Part shown: piece by piece, positions 15,980 to 24,144 of the stretch | Position numbering within the stretch: the first letter of the stretch is position 1 | Layout of the letters: each line of letters begins with the position of its first letter | Source of the DNA: Streptomyces sp. DH37 | GTDB taxonomy: Bacteria; Actinomycetota; Actinomycetes; Streptomycetales; Streptomycetaceae | Length of the DNA: 42,904 nucleotides | Assembly: GCF_029813835.1 (NCBI RefSeq) | Contig: NZ_JARVKV010000062.1 | Location: 1-42,904, forward strand | Reading direction: 5' to 3' | Notes under the pieces: model-generated | What the model saw: the letters and a program-made list of their open reading frames with translations, nothing else | The model's database searches: none | What the model was told of the DNA's origin: nothing | Translations under genes and position numbers: made by a program

Positions 15980-16956
15980 CAGGCGTTCGCCCCCGAGTAC
16001 TCCTTGCGGCGGGCGATGATCAGCCGGGCCGCGCCGTTCACCAGCAGGGTGATGACGAACAGGACGAGGCCGGACGCGATCAGGGCGTCACGGCCGATGT
16101 CGCCGGCCTCCTTGAAGCCCGCGGCGATGTTCTGCGCGAAGGTGCCGCCGCCGGGGTTGAGGAGACTGACGTTGATCAGGAAGTTGGGGGAGAGGACGGT
16201 GGCGACCGCCATCGTCTCGCCCAGCGCGCGGCCCAGGCCGAGCATCGAGGCGCTGATCACGCCGGAGCGGCCGAAGGGCAGGACGGCCATCTTGATGACC
16301 TCCCACCGGGTGGCGCCGAGCGCGAGCGCGGCCTCCTCCTGCATCTTCGGGGACTGCTTGAAGACCTCGCGGCTGACGTTGGTGACGATCGGCAGGATCA
16401 TGATCGCCAGCAGGATGCCGACGGTGAACAGCGAGCGCGGGGCGCCGCCATCGTAGGAGAGGACGCCCGTCCAGCCGAGGAACTGGTCGAACCACTCGTA
16501 CAGGCCGGTCAGGTGCGGCACCAGGAACAGGGCGCCCCACAGGCCGTAGATGATGCTGGGGACGGCGGCGAGCAGGTCGACGACGTAGGCCAGCGGCGCG
16601 GCGATCCGGCGCGGCGCGTAGTGCGAGATGAAGAGGGCGATGCCCACGGCCACGGGGACCGCGATGACCATCGCGATGACCGAGCTGACGACCGTGCCGT
16701 ACGCCAGGACCGCGATGCCGAAGACCGGCGGGTCGGCGTTGGCGCTCCACTCGAAGGTGGTGAGGAAGTTGCCCTCGTTCTCGGCGAGGGCGACCAGGGT
16801 GCGCCAGGTGAGGAAGACCGCGATGGCGGCCATGATCACCAGCAGTGTGATGCCCGAGCCCTTGGAGAGGCCGAGGAAGACGCGGTCACCCGGGCGGTTG
16901 GCGCCCCTCGGTGGTGACTTCTGCGGAGGGAGTGAGGCGGTGGGTGCTATGTCCAT
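15979..16956 (-). CDS. pstC: Phosphate ABC transporter permease PstC
   Basis: The 325-aa permease has six membrane helices and the EAA-type loop (EEAALALGATRWEVIKMAVL). The first 30 residues are cytoplasmic and Pro-rich. The ATG at 16956 follows GGAGAAACC. It lies 120 bp after pstS, and a strong hairpin sits in that gap, so pstC-A-B expression is probably lower than that of pstS. Confidence 0.96.
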   Translation of the reverse strand: MDIAPTASLPPQKSPPRGANRPGDRVFLGLSKGSGITLLVIMAAIAVFLTWRTLVALAENEGNFLTTFEWSANADPPVFGIAVLAYGTVVSSVIAMVIAVPVAVGIALFISHYAPRRIAAPLAYVVDLLAAVPSIIYGLWGALFLVPHLTGLYEWFDQFLGWTGVLSYDGGAPRSLFTVGILLAIMILPIVTNVSREVFKQSPKMQEEAALALGATRWEVIKMAVLPFGRSGVISASMLGLGRALGETMAVATVLSPNFLINVSLLNPGGGTFAQNIAAGFKEAGDIGRDALIASGLVLFVITLLVNGAARLIIARRKEYSGANA

Positions 16957-17034
16957 GGTTTCTCCGGTCTGATGAGGGGTGTCATCCCCTGGCGGCGGTG
17001 CACCGGATGGGTCGGTCGTGTGCGGGACGGGGAA

Positions 17035-17068
17035 GCGGCCGGCCCCGCTGGGGTGCGGGGCCGGCCGC
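17035..17068 (-). terminator. Hairpin between pstS and pstC (attenuator or mRNA stabiliser)
   Basis: A perfect 14-bp GC stem (17035-17048 with 17055-17068) with a 6-nt loop begins 8 bp after the pstS stop. There is no T-run, so it is more likely to cause partial termination or to block 3' decay than to end the operon. This would raise pstS above pstCAB. Confidence 0.78.
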
Positions 17069-17076
17069 CCGTGGCG

Positions 17077-18204
17077 TCAGGAGAGGGACGAGACGGTCTC
17101 GCGGACCTTGGTGATGATCTCGTCGGGGATCGGGGCGTAGCCCTGCTCGGCCAGCGCCTTCTGGCCGTCCTCGCTGGCCGTGTAGGTCAGGAAGGACTTG
17201 GTCAGGTCCAGGGACTCCTTGGAGTTGCCCTTGTCGCAGACGATCTCGTAGGTCACCAGGACGATCGGGTAGGCGCCCTCGGCCTTGGTGGCGTAGTCCA
17301 GCTCCATGGCCAGGTCGTTGCCCTCGCCGACGACCTTGCCGGCGGCGATGGCCGCGGAGGCGTTCTCGACGGTGGCCTCGACCGGCTCGGCCGCGCCGGT
17401 GTCCAGCTTCACGGTCGGGATGTTGTTGCCGGAGGCGTAGGACAGCTCGAAGTAGCCGATGGCGCCGTCGTTGTTCTTGACGTTGGTGGCCACACCGGAG
17501 GAGCCGTCGGCCGACTGGCCGCCCTTGCCGGCCCACGCCTTGGCGGGCTCGTACTTCCAGGCGTCGGGCGCCGCGGCGTGCAGGTACTCGGTGAAGTTGT
17601 CGGTGGTGCCGGACTCGTCGGAGCGGTGGAACGCCTGGATCTTGGTGGACGGCAGCTTGGCGTCCGGGTTCAGCTTCTTGATCGCCTCGTCGTCCCACTG
17701 GGTGATCTTGGAGTCGAAGATCTTGGCGATGGTCTCGGCGTCCAGGACCAGGTCCTCCACGCCGGCCAGGTTGTAGCCCACGGCCACCGGGCCGCCGACC
17801 ATCGGCAGGTTGATGCCCTGGCCGCCCTCGCAGACCTTCTTGGACTGCTCGATCTCCTGCTCGTCGAGGGCCGAGTCCGAGCCCGCGAAGCCGGTCTTGC
17901 CCTGCAGGAACTCCTGGATGCCCGCGCCGGAGCCGGTGGGCTTGTAGTTGACCGCGGCGCCGTCGCAGGCCGCCTGGTAGTTCTTGACCCAGATGTCCAT
18001 CGCGTTCTTCTGGGCGCTGGAGCCGGACGCGAGGAGGTTGCCCTCGCCGTCGCACTTGATGTTGCTCGCGGCCTTGGAAGAGCCGCCCCCGTTGTCGCCC
18101 CCGGTGTTGTCGTCCGAACCGCAGGCGGTCAGGACCAGGGCGCTGGAAACCACGGCAGCGCCGACGGCGATCGCTCGAAGCCGGCTGGTGGGCTGAAGCT
18201 TCAC
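17077..18204 (-). CDS. pstS: Phosphate-binding lipoprotein PstS
   Basis: The 375-aa protein has a lipoprotein signal with lipobox LTAC (Cys28), an Asp/Gly/Asn-rich linker, and the PstS fold with phosphate-binding motifs (ASGSSAQKNAMDIW, KPTGSGAGI, DESGTTDNFTEYL). It captures phosphate outside the membrane and delivers it to PstCA. The GTG at 18204 is chosen because it begins the lipoprotein signal and follows GGAAGGAAC; the reading frame extends upstream without coding character. A PHO box lies 143-182 bp upstream, so PhoP induces it when phosphate is scarce. Confidence 0.97.
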   Translation of the reverse strand: MKLQPTSRLRAIAVGAAVVSSALVLTACGSDDNTGGDNGGGSSKAASNIKCDGEGNLLASGSSAQKNAMDIWVKNYQAACDGAAVNYKPTGSGAGIQEFLQGKTGFAGSDSALDEQEIEQSKKVCEGGQGINLPMVGGPVAVGYNLAGVEDLVLDAETIAKIFDSKITQWDDEAIKKLNPDAKLPSTKIQAFHRSDESGTTDNFTEYLHAAAPDAWKYEPAKAWAGKGGQSADGSSGVATNVKNNDGAIGYFELSYASGNNIPTVKLDTGAAEPVEATVENASAAIAAGKVVGEGNDLAMELDYATKAEGAYPIVLVTYEIVCDKGNSKESLDLTKSFLTYTASEDGQKALAEQGYAPIPDEIITKVRETVSSLS

Positions 18205-18346
18205 TTCGTTCAGTTCCTTCCTGGGGCCCGCCGGTGGGGTCGGCAAGCGATGAGGTGTGTCCGGGTCTCGTCGTTCAGCATGTGGGGCCGTCCGCGTCCG
18301 CCGGCGACCGGGCGCGCTCCCCGTGAGGCCGAAATTAGGCAGGACA

Positions 18347-18386
18347 GGTGAAGCGCCCGGCGGCCGAGAGTGAACGCGAGGTGAAC
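18347..18386 (-). promoter_or_regulatory. PHO box (PhoP operator) upstream of pstS
   Basis: On the minus strand GTTCACC (18380-18386) and GTTCACT (18369-18375) are exactly 11 nt apart, the PHO-box unit spacing. A third unit, CTTCACC (18347-18353), is in register 22 nt further, with a degenerate unit between. A TAATTT -10-like hexamer lies just downstream (around 18334-18339). The rest of the 335-bp gap (18205-18539) must hold the promoter of the divergent hydrolase gene; nothing else was recognised there. Confidence 0.85.
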
Positions 18387-18539
18387 CTCGGCGGACGGTG
18401 CAGTTGACGAGGCGGCCCGTGTGCCGGGGGTGGCCGGTTCGCGCCCCCTGTCGTCGGCGGGGCCGACGTGGCACCATCCGCGGCTGTGACTCGTTACGCG
18501 CGGGTAGGAACCGTGCGACGTGCGTGGAGGGGATGACGG

Positions 18540-19748
18540 GTGGGACGGCAGGGGGACGGCGCCAGGGTGGTCCGCCGCGTGAGGCCGGCGGGCGCCGTGT
18601 CCGCGGGGGCGGCCGTCTGCGCGCTCGTGTGCGCGCAGTTCGCTCTGCTGGTGGCGCCGGCGGGAGCCGCGCACGCGGAGCCGGGCGGGCCGGGTGCGCG
18701 GGACAGGGGCGGCGTTCAGGCGCCCACCGGGTCCCCGGAGCCCGGCGGGCCGGGCGAGGCGGGCGAGGCGGGAGGGGCCGACGGGGCCGGTGGGGCCGGC
18801 GAGGAGGAGGCCACCGCGCGGCTGGAGGAGCTCCGCAAGAGGATCGAGAAGCTTCACGACAGGGCGGAATCGGCCACCGAGAAGTTCAACGCGGCCGGCG
18901 AGCGGGCCGATGAGCAGCGGCGCGAGATCGTACGGCTGGCCCGGGCGATCGTGCGGACCAGGGGGCGGCTGGAGGACCTGACGGACAAGGCCGGCGCGAT
19001 GGCCCGCGCGCAGTACCGCGGCGGCGGCCTGCCGCCGTCGGCGCGGCTGGTCCTCGGCGACGACCCGGAGGACTTCCTGCGCGACCTCGGGCTGCTCCAC
19101 AAGGGCGACCAGGCGGTCAGGGGCCTGATCGGGAAGCTGAGGACGGCCAACGAGGACCTCGACGCGTACGCGGACGAGGCCGCCGGCCGCTGGGCGAAGC
19201 TGGAGGCCGACCGCGAGCGGAAGGCGGCGGCGAAGAAGAGCGTCGAGGCCGAACTGGCGAAGGCCGAGGAGCTGGAGTCGGAGCTGGAGGCCGAGGAGCT
19301 GGAGCGGCTGCGGAAGCTGGAGGACGACGCGGCCTGGGCCCGGCAGGCGCGGTGGCTGGAGACCGGCGTGCTGGAGGAGATCGACGACCGGGCGTCGGCG
19401 CGCGGCAGGAAGGCCGTCGCGTACGCGATGGCCCAGATCGGCAAGGACTACGAGTGGGGCGCCGAGGGCCCGGCCACCTTCGACTGCTCGGGGCTGACGC
19501 TGCGCGCCTGGGAGGCGGCGGGCCTGCGGATCCCGCGCACCTCGCAGGAGCAGTGGAGGCTGCTGCCGCGGGTGGAGATCACCGACATGCGCCCCGGCGA
19601 CCTGATCGTCTACAAGCGTGACGCCGGCCACGTCGGGATGTACGTCGGCGACGGGGTGATGGTCCACGCGCCGCGGACCGGCCGGCAGATCACCACGGCG
19701 GGGGCGGGGTCGCTGCCGATCCTGGGCGTGGTGAGGCCGGACAGGTAG
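18540..19748 (+). CDS. Secreted coiled-coil NlpC/P60 peptidoglycan hydrolase (RipA-like)
   Basis: The 402-aa protein has a basic N-terminus and signal peptide (about 17-46), a Gly/Pro-rich linker, long charged coiled coils (about 88-150 and 195-275) and a C-terminal NlpC/P60 domain (about 288-402; Cys316 in FDCSGL, His364 and His376). Enzymes of this form cut D-Glu-diaminopimelate peptide bonds in the wall, with the coiled coil holding the catalytic domain inactive until activated. The GTG at 18540 follows GGAGGGG. It is divergent from pstS. In Streptomyces several such paralogues act in germination and septation. Confidence 0.9.
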   Translation: MGRQGDGARVVRRVRPAGAVSAGAAVCALVCAQFALLVAPAGAAHAEPGGPGARDRGGVQAPTGSPEPGGPGEAGEAGGADGAGGAGEEEATARLEELRKRIEKLHDRAESATEKFNAAGERADEQRREIVRLARAIVRTRGRLEDLTDKAGAMARAQYRGGGLPPSARLVLGDDPEDFLRDLGLLHKGDQAVRGLIGKLRTANEDLDAYADEAAGRWAKLEADRERKAAAKKSVEAELAKAEELESELEAEELERLRKLEDDAAWARQARWLETGVLEEIDDRASARGRKAVAYAMAQIGKDYEWGAEGPATFDCSGLTLRAWEAAGLRIPRTSQEQWRLLPRVEITDMRPGDLIVYKRDAGHVGMYVGDGVMVHAPRTGRQITTAGAGSLPILGVVRPDR

Positions 19749-19778
19749 GCTGTCTCGGTTGGCCGCTCGCCGACCGTT

Positions 19779-19790
19779 TGGCATATGCCA
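19779..19790. promoter_or_regulatory. 12-bp perfect palindrome upstream of the PP2C gene
   Basis: TGGCATATGCCA is a perfect palindrome 101-112 bp before the ATG at 19891, in the only gap between the hydrolase and the phosphatase. AT-rich centres are rare in this DNA, so a protein-binding site is plausible. The cognate regulator is unknown. Confidence 0.45.
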
Positions 19791-19890
19791 CAAGGCATTC
19801 CGTGCAGGCCCCCGGGGCCGCTATGGTCGCCCGGGGCGTCTGCACCCTGGCGTCCTGGTGCCCTCGGGGGGAGGGAAGAGGAATTCTGGC

Positions 19891-21153
19891 ATGCCCGTAT
19901 CGATGGGCAACGAGGTGAGGACCGTGGCACTGCCGCGGCAGTCGGCCGGCCCGCAGGCCGTGTCCGCCGGGTCCCCCGGTGGTCTGACACTGCTCGTCAT
20001 CGAGGACGATCCGGTGGGTTCCCTGGCCATCCCCGAGATGCTCGACGCCTCCGGGGGCCGGATGAGGGTCCGCACCGCACGCAACCTCACCGAGGCCGAG
20101 CGGCTGCTCACCGACGACGTCCACTGCATCCTGCTCGACCTGGCGCTGTCCGACGGCACGTCCTCCGCGGAGGACGCGGAGGAGCTGGACATACTGCGCC
20201 GGGTGCTGCGGCTGGCGCCCCGGCACGCGGTGCTGGCGCTCACCGCCGAGGACGACGCCGAGCGCGCGGCCGAGGCCGTACGCGTCGGGGCGCAGGACTT
20301 CCTCTTCCGCGACGAGCTGGACGGCCGGGTGCTGAGCCGCGCCGTCCGCTACGCGGTCGAGCGCAAGCGGGCGGACCTGGCGCAGCGGCAGCTCACCGAG
20401 TCGCGGCTGCGGGCCCAGGAGAACGCCCGGCTGGAGCGCGGGCTGCTGCCCACCCCGCTGCTGGACGGCTCCGAACTGCGGTTCGCCGCCCGCTACCGGC
20501 CCGGACGGTCGCGGGCGCTGCTGGGCGGCGACTTCTACGACACCGTGCGCACCGCCGACGGGACCGTCCACGCCATGATCGGCGACGTGTGCGGGCACGG
20601 CCCGGACGAGGCGGCGCTGGGCGTGGAGCTGCGGATCGCCTGGCGGGCGCTGACCTTCGCCGGGCTCTGCGGCGACCAGCTCCTGAGCACCCTCCAGCGG
20701 GTGCTGGAGCACGAGCGCTCCAGCGACGAGATCTTCGCCACGCTCTGCACGGTCGACATCGCGCCGGACGGGCGGCGGGCCGGGCTGTGCCTGGCCGGGC
20801 ACCCCGCGCCGCTGGTCGCGGGCGGCGGGCGCGGGCCGCGGCTGCTGCCGCACCGGGAGGAGGGCGGCGGTCCGGCGCTGGGCGTGCTGCCGAACGCCCG
20901 CTGGCCCCGCACGCAGGTGGAGCTGGGCGGCTCGTGGAGCCTGATGATGTACACCGACGGCCTGATCGAGGGCCGGATCGGCCGGGGCGGCCAGCGGCTC
21001 GGCCAGGACGGCATGCTCGGGATCGTCGGCCACCGCATGGCCGCCGGGCTGCGCGGCGAGGAGCTGCTGGACGCCGTGCTGGCCGAGGTGCGGGAGCTGA
21101 ACGGCGACGAGCTGACGGACGACGTGGCGGTGATGCTGCTCGACCGGGGCTGA
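19891..21153 (+). CDS. Response regulator fused to PP2C/SpoIIE-type serine phosphatase
   Basis: The 420-aa protein has a receiver domain (about 32-155; acidic pair Glu38-Asp39-Asp40, phospho-acceptor Asp83 in ILLDLALSDG), a helical linker (155-185) and a PPM-type phosphatase domain (about 190-420; LLGGDFYD and IGDVCGHGP metal motifs, ending ELTDDVAVMLLDRG). RsbU/SpoIIE-like enzymes dephosphorylate anti-sigma-factor antagonists; here phosphorylation of the receiver would control activity. The ATG at 19891 follows AGAGGAA. No kinase, antagonist or sigma gene is adjacent, so the partners lie elsewhere. Confidence 0.92.
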   Translation: MPVSMGNEVRTVALPRQSAGPQAVSAGSPGGLTLLVIEDDPVGSLAIPEMLDASGGRMRVRTARNLTEAERLLTDDVHCILLDLALSDGTSSAEDAEELDILRRVLRLAPRHAVLALTAEDDAERAAEAVRVGAQDFLFRDELDGRVLSRAVRYAVERKRADLAQRQLTESRLRAQENARLERGLLPTPLLDGSELRFAARYRPGRSRALLGGDFYDTVRTADGTVHAMIGDVCGHGPDEAALGVELRIAWRALTFAGLCGDQLLSTLQRVLEHERSSDEIFATLCTVDIAPDGRRAGLCLAGHPAPLVAGGGRGPRLLPHREEGGGPALGVLPNARWPRTQVELGGSWSLMMYTDGLIEGRIGRGGQRLGQDGMLGIVGHRMAAGLRGEELLDAVLAEVRELNGDELTDDVAVMLLDRG

Positions 21154-21186
21154 CCCCGGCCGGGCGGACCGGCCGGCCGGCTCCGG

Positions 21187-21540
21187 TCAGCGGCCGCCGT
21201 TGTACGGGCCGTAGGGGCCGTCGCTGCTGCTGCCGCGGCGGAAGCCGCCCCGGCCGCCCCCGCCGACCTGGATGAGCGCGGGCCGCACGTCCACCATGTA
21301 CACGATGTTGGCGATCAGACCGGCGATGGTCAGGAAGAGCATCCCGAGGAAGAGGTTCACGGCCACCGTGATCCCCAGGACGATCAGCCAGAAGCCCTTG
21401 GTCTTCTTGTCCGCGGCGCGGTAGGCGTCCTCACGGCGCAGGACCGCGTCGACGAAGCAGAAGACGCTGAAGAGGAGCATGCCCAGGAACACCCAGGACA
21501 TCAGCCCGTAGAAACCGTCCAACAGCACGCTGGCCACCAT
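21187..21540 (-). CDS. DUF2516 family membrane protein
   Basis: The 117-aa product has three hydrophobic segments (about 9-33, 48-66 and 68-83) with the basic, acidic and aromatic spacing of DUF2516 proteins, which are small actinobacterial membrane proteins of unknown function. A Gly/Arg/Ser/Tyr-rich tail follows. The ATG at 21540 has no strong ribosome site. It is the last of three minus-strand genes (XRE regulator, HBHA-like, DUF2516) with gaps of 15 and 83 bp, probably one operon. Confidence 0.85.
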   Translation of the reverse strand: MVASVLLDGFYGLMSWVFLGMLLFSVFCFVDAVLRREDAYRAADKKTKGFWLIVLGITVAVNLFLGMLFLTIAGLIANIVYMVDVRPALIQVGGGGRGGFRRGSSSDGPYGPYNGGR

Positions 21541-21623
21541 CCTGATCCGTGATCCGGTCGTCGGCTCCCCACGCTACCGGTCCCGGGACCGGACACGAAG
21601 GGCGTGCCCGGTCCCGGCGGCGC

Positions 21624-22394
21624 TCATGCCTCCGGCTTGTCCGTGGGCAGCCTGTCCGACGGCGACGACGCCTTCGAGGAGGAGGTCCGCTTCGCGGGGG
21701 ACTGCTTCGCGGCGGACTGCTTCGCCGCGGTCTTCTTGGCGGTGGTCTTCTTCGCGACCGTCTTGGGAGTCGCCTTCGCGGTGGTCTTCTTCGCCGTGCC
21801 GGTGCCGGAGGCGGCGCCGGTGCCGGAGGCGGTGCTCTTGCGGGCCGCGGTCCCCGTGGCCGCCGTGCCCCGGCGGGTGTCGCCCATCTTCGGGCGCGGC
21901 TTCTCCTCCTCCTCGCCCGCCTCGACGGTGACGGCCTCGCCGCCCCCGCGCGCCCCCTTCACCGGGAGCCCGCGAGCGGCCTTGGCGCCGTTGCGCTCCT
22001 CCTCCTTCTCCCCGCGCCAGGTCTGCACCGCGCCCCGGCCGCGCTCGGCCAGCTCGCCGTACCCCTCGCGGGCCTTGACGGCGTACTCGGCGGCGAGCCC
22101 GACGCTCTGGAGGGCGAGGTGCTGGGCCTGCTCGCGCAGCTTCTTCAGGTCGGTGTCGAACCCGGACAGCGCCGTGGTCAGCCGCGACTGGGTCTGCTTG
22201 GCCTGCTGGGCGAAGCGCTCCTGCACGGCCTTGGGGTCGGCGGCCCTGTCCTTCACGGAGGCCAGGCGCTCGGGCGCCGCCTCGCGGAGCTTGTCGATCA
22301 GGCCGGCCGCGAAGTACAGCGGCGTGGGGTCGGTCAGCGCCTTGCGGAGGTCGCTCGTCTTCTCGGCGGCCTTGCCGGCGGTCTTCTCGGGCAT
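21624..22394 (-). CDS. HBHA-like protein with Lys/Ala-rich tail
   Basis: The 256-aa protein has a helical, coiled-coil N-terminal half (about 1-125; TPLYFAAGLIDKLREAAPER) and a C-terminal low-complexity region rich in Lys, Ala, Thr and Ser (about 170-250; repeats such as AKKTTAKK and AAKQS). This resembles mycobacterial heparin-binding hemagglutinin and also the histone-like tails of actinobacterial DNA-binding proteins. No signal peptide is present. It may bind DNA or membranes; the sequence does not decide. It sits between an XRE regulator and a DUF2516 gene. Confidence 0.78.
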   Translation of the reverse strand: MPEKTAGKAAEKTSDLRKALTDPTPLYFAAGLIDKLREAAPERLASVKDRAADPKAVQERFAQQAKQTQSRLTTALSGFDTDLKKLREQAQHLALQSVGLAAEYAVKAREGYGELAERGRGAVQTWRGEKEEERNGAKAARGLPVKGARGGGEAVTVEAGEEEEKPRPKMGDTRRGTAATGTAARKSTASGTGAASGTGTAKKTTAKATPKTVAKKTTAKKTAAKQSAAKQSPAKRTSSSKASSPSDRLPTDKPEA

Positions 22395-22409
22395 GAGGGT
22401 CCCTCCTCG

Positions 22410-22823
22410 TTATGGGGTCTGGGGCTTCGCGTCGGTGGAGGGGGCGTCCTCGGCCTCCGGGCCGGAGGCGTCGTCGGTGTGTCCGTTCTCCTTGCGGAAC
22501 GACCCGTAGATCTGGAGCAGCACCTGTTTCTGCTGCTCGTTGATCGACGTGTCGGCCAGGATCGCGCTGCGCACCTCCAGTCCGGCCTGCTCCTTCTCGT
22601 CGAGGATTCCGGCACGGACGTAGAGCGTCTCGGCGGAGATCCGCAGCGCTCTGGCGAGCTGCTGGAGGATCTCGGCGCTGGGCTTGCGCAGCCCCCGTTC
22701 GATCTGGCTGAGGTACGGATTCGACACCCCTGCGGCATCCGCGAGCTGCCGCAGGGAGAGCTGCGCGCTGCGCCGCTGCTCCCGCAGGAACTCGCCGAGA
22801 TTGCCGACATGCAGTGAAGCCAT
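22410..22823 (-). CDS. XRE-family transcriptional regulator
   Basis: The 137-aa protein begins with a helix-turn-helix of the Cro/C1 type (residues about 9-65; QLSLRQLADAAGVSNPYLSQ then IERGLRKPSAE), followed by a short helical region and an acidic tail. The ATG at 22823 gives the family-typical beginning (MASLHVGNLGEFL); a GGTGGAGG lies unusually close, one base before the ATG, and the frame is open further upstream. A palindrome 31-48 bp upstream is the likely autoregulatory site. The downstream HBHA-like gene starts 15 bp after the stop, so the regulator probably controls that operon. Confidence 0.9.
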   Translation of the reverse strand: MASLHVGNLGEFLREQRRSAQLSLRQLADAAGVSNPYLSQIERGLRKPSAEILQQLARALRISAETLYVRAGILDEKEQAGLEVRSAILADTSINEQQKQVLLQIYGSFRKENGHTDDASGPEAEDAPSTDAKPQTP

Positions 22824-22853
22824 GCCTCCACCGTGCCTCTTCTTGCTAACTTT

Positions 22854-22871
22854 TGCAAGCAAGTGCTTGCA
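22854..22871. promoter_or_regulatory. Palindromic operator candidate of the XRE gene
   Basis: TGCAAGCA-AG-TGCTTGCA is a perfect 8-bp inverted repeat with a 2-bp centre, 31-48 bp upstream of the regulator's ATG. An extra CTTGC at 22842-22846 adds a half-site. AT content and symmetry stand out from the surroundings. Confidence 0.7.
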
Positions 22872-22896
22872 GGAGTGTTGCTCCTCTCTCCCTCAC

Positions 22897-22941
22897 GCCG
22901 CCCGTGCCGCCCGTCCCGCCCGTGCCGCCCGTGCCGCCCGT
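22897..22941. repeat. 9-bp tandem repeat, five copies
   Basis: GCCGCCCGT is repeated five times in tandem (22897-22941); the third copy has one change. It is non-coding, between the XRE palindrome and the GNAT gene. The unit resembles ordinary high-GC slippage. Confidence 0.85.
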
Positions 22942-23051
22942 TGCCGGTGCGGCCGGCGGGGCGGACGGGTTCCGGACGGCGCGGCGCGCGAGCCGTCCTC
23001 CGCCGGGCCGGGGAGCGCGGGGCGCACCCGCGGCGCGGGGAATCATGAGGC

Positions 23052-23969
23052 ATGCGATCGGACCACTGGCACCTCACCGAAGACGTCGGCGACTTCCTCG
23101 CCCGGGCCGGGGACTTCCTGCGCTCGCGGCCCGGCCCGCACGTCATGCAGCTGACGTGGGCCGAGAGGGTGCGGATGCGGGGGGCGGAGGCGTTCGGCAC
23201 CCGAGCGCCCGTCTTCGGTGTGCTGGAGCGGGCGGGCGAGGTCCGCGCCACCTTCTACCACTTCCCGCCCCGCGCCCTGGGCCTCTCCCCGCTCACGCCC
23301 GGGCAGGCCGACTCCCTCGCCGCCCGCCTGGCCGCCCTCGGGCACCCCGTTTCCACCGTCAGCGCGGACCACGGCACGGCCACCGCGTTCGCCGGGGCCT
23401 GGCAGCGGCACACCGGGGCGGTGCCGGGACTCCGCGCCACGCGGCTCCGGCTGTACCGCCTCGGCGCGCTCACCCCGCCGGACCCGCTGCCGGAGGGCCG
23501 GGCCCGCGTCCTGGGCGAGCGGGACCTCGAGCTCGTCATGTCCTGGTGCGGCGCGTTCGCCGAGACCGTCGGGGAGGCCGTCCCGATGAACGCCGGCTCG
23601 TGGGCCGGCACGCGCTTCGCCGACAAGCGCCACACGCTCTGGGAGACCCCGGACGGCACTCCCGTCTCCATCGCGGGCATGAACCCGATGATCGGCGGCC
23701 AGATCCAGGTGGACGTCGTCTACACCCCGGCCCGCCTGCGCGGCCGCGGCTACGCGGGCGCCGTGACGGCGGAGGTGAGCCGGGCCGCGCTGGCCGCGGG
23801 CGCGCGGGAGGTCGTGCTGTTCGCGGACCTGTCCAACCCCACCAGCAACGCCCTCTACCGGCGCCTCGGCTACCGCGCGCTCACCGACTGGGCGGTGTAC
23901 GACTTCTCCCGCGCGGCGCCGGGCGCCGGCCGGGAAGGCGGCGGGCGGGCCCACCGCGCCGTCGGATGA
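23052..23969 (+). CDS. GNAT-family N-acetyltransferase
   Basis: The 305-aa protein has an N-terminal domain (about 1-140) and a C-terminal GNAT domain (about 150-295) with the acetyl-CoA loop RLRGRGYAGA and the closing SNALYRRLGYRAL. GNATs transfer an acetyl group from acetyl-CoA to amines. The substrate is unknown; the two-domain shape is common in Streptomyces. The ATG at 23052 is the only start in frame near the beginning of the domain; the upstream AGGC is a poor ribosome site. The last 20 residues are Gly/Arg-rich. It is convergent with the DUF368 gene. Confidence 0.86.
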   Translation: MRSDHWHLTEDVGDFLARAGDFLRSRPGPHVMQLTWAERVRMRGAEAFGTRAPVFGVLERAGEVRATFYHFPPRALGLSPLTPGQADSLAARLAALGHPVSTVSADHGTATAFAGAWQRHTGAVPGLRATRLRLYRLGALTPPDPLPEGRARVLGERDLELVMSWCGAFAETVGEAVPMNAGSWAGTRFADKRHTLWETPDGTPVSIAGMNPMIGGQIQVDVVYTPARLRGRGYAGAVTAEVSRAALAAGAREVVLFADLSNPTSNALYRRLGYRALTDWAVYDFSRAAPGAGREGGGRAHRAVG

Positions 23970-24107
23970 CCTCTTCCGCCGCGACCCGACGTCCGCTCCT
24001 CCTCCGCGAACCGGCGGCGCGGGACGGGAGCACCCGTCGCGCACCCGCCGCGGCTCCGGCGACCGCGGGGACGCGGCCGGCCCGGCCGGACTCGAGCAGG
24101 CCCCAGC

Positions 24108-24141
24108 CGGGCGGGCCGCCGCACACGCGGCGGCCCGCCCG
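24108..24141. terminator. Hairpin terminator between the GNAT and DUF368 genes
   Basis: A perfect 15-bp GC stem (24108-24122 with 24127-24141) with loop ACAC ends 4 bp from the DUF368 stop codon. No T-run. It can terminate both convergent transcripts. Confidence 0.85.
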
Positions 24142-24144
24142 CGC

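Noticed and set aside
18391..18539. Cyclic di-AMP (ydaO-type) riboswitch before the NlpC/P60 gene
   Set aside because: Such riboswitches are common before Streptomyces wall hydrolases, but I could not recognise the conserved core here; a covariance-model search would decide.
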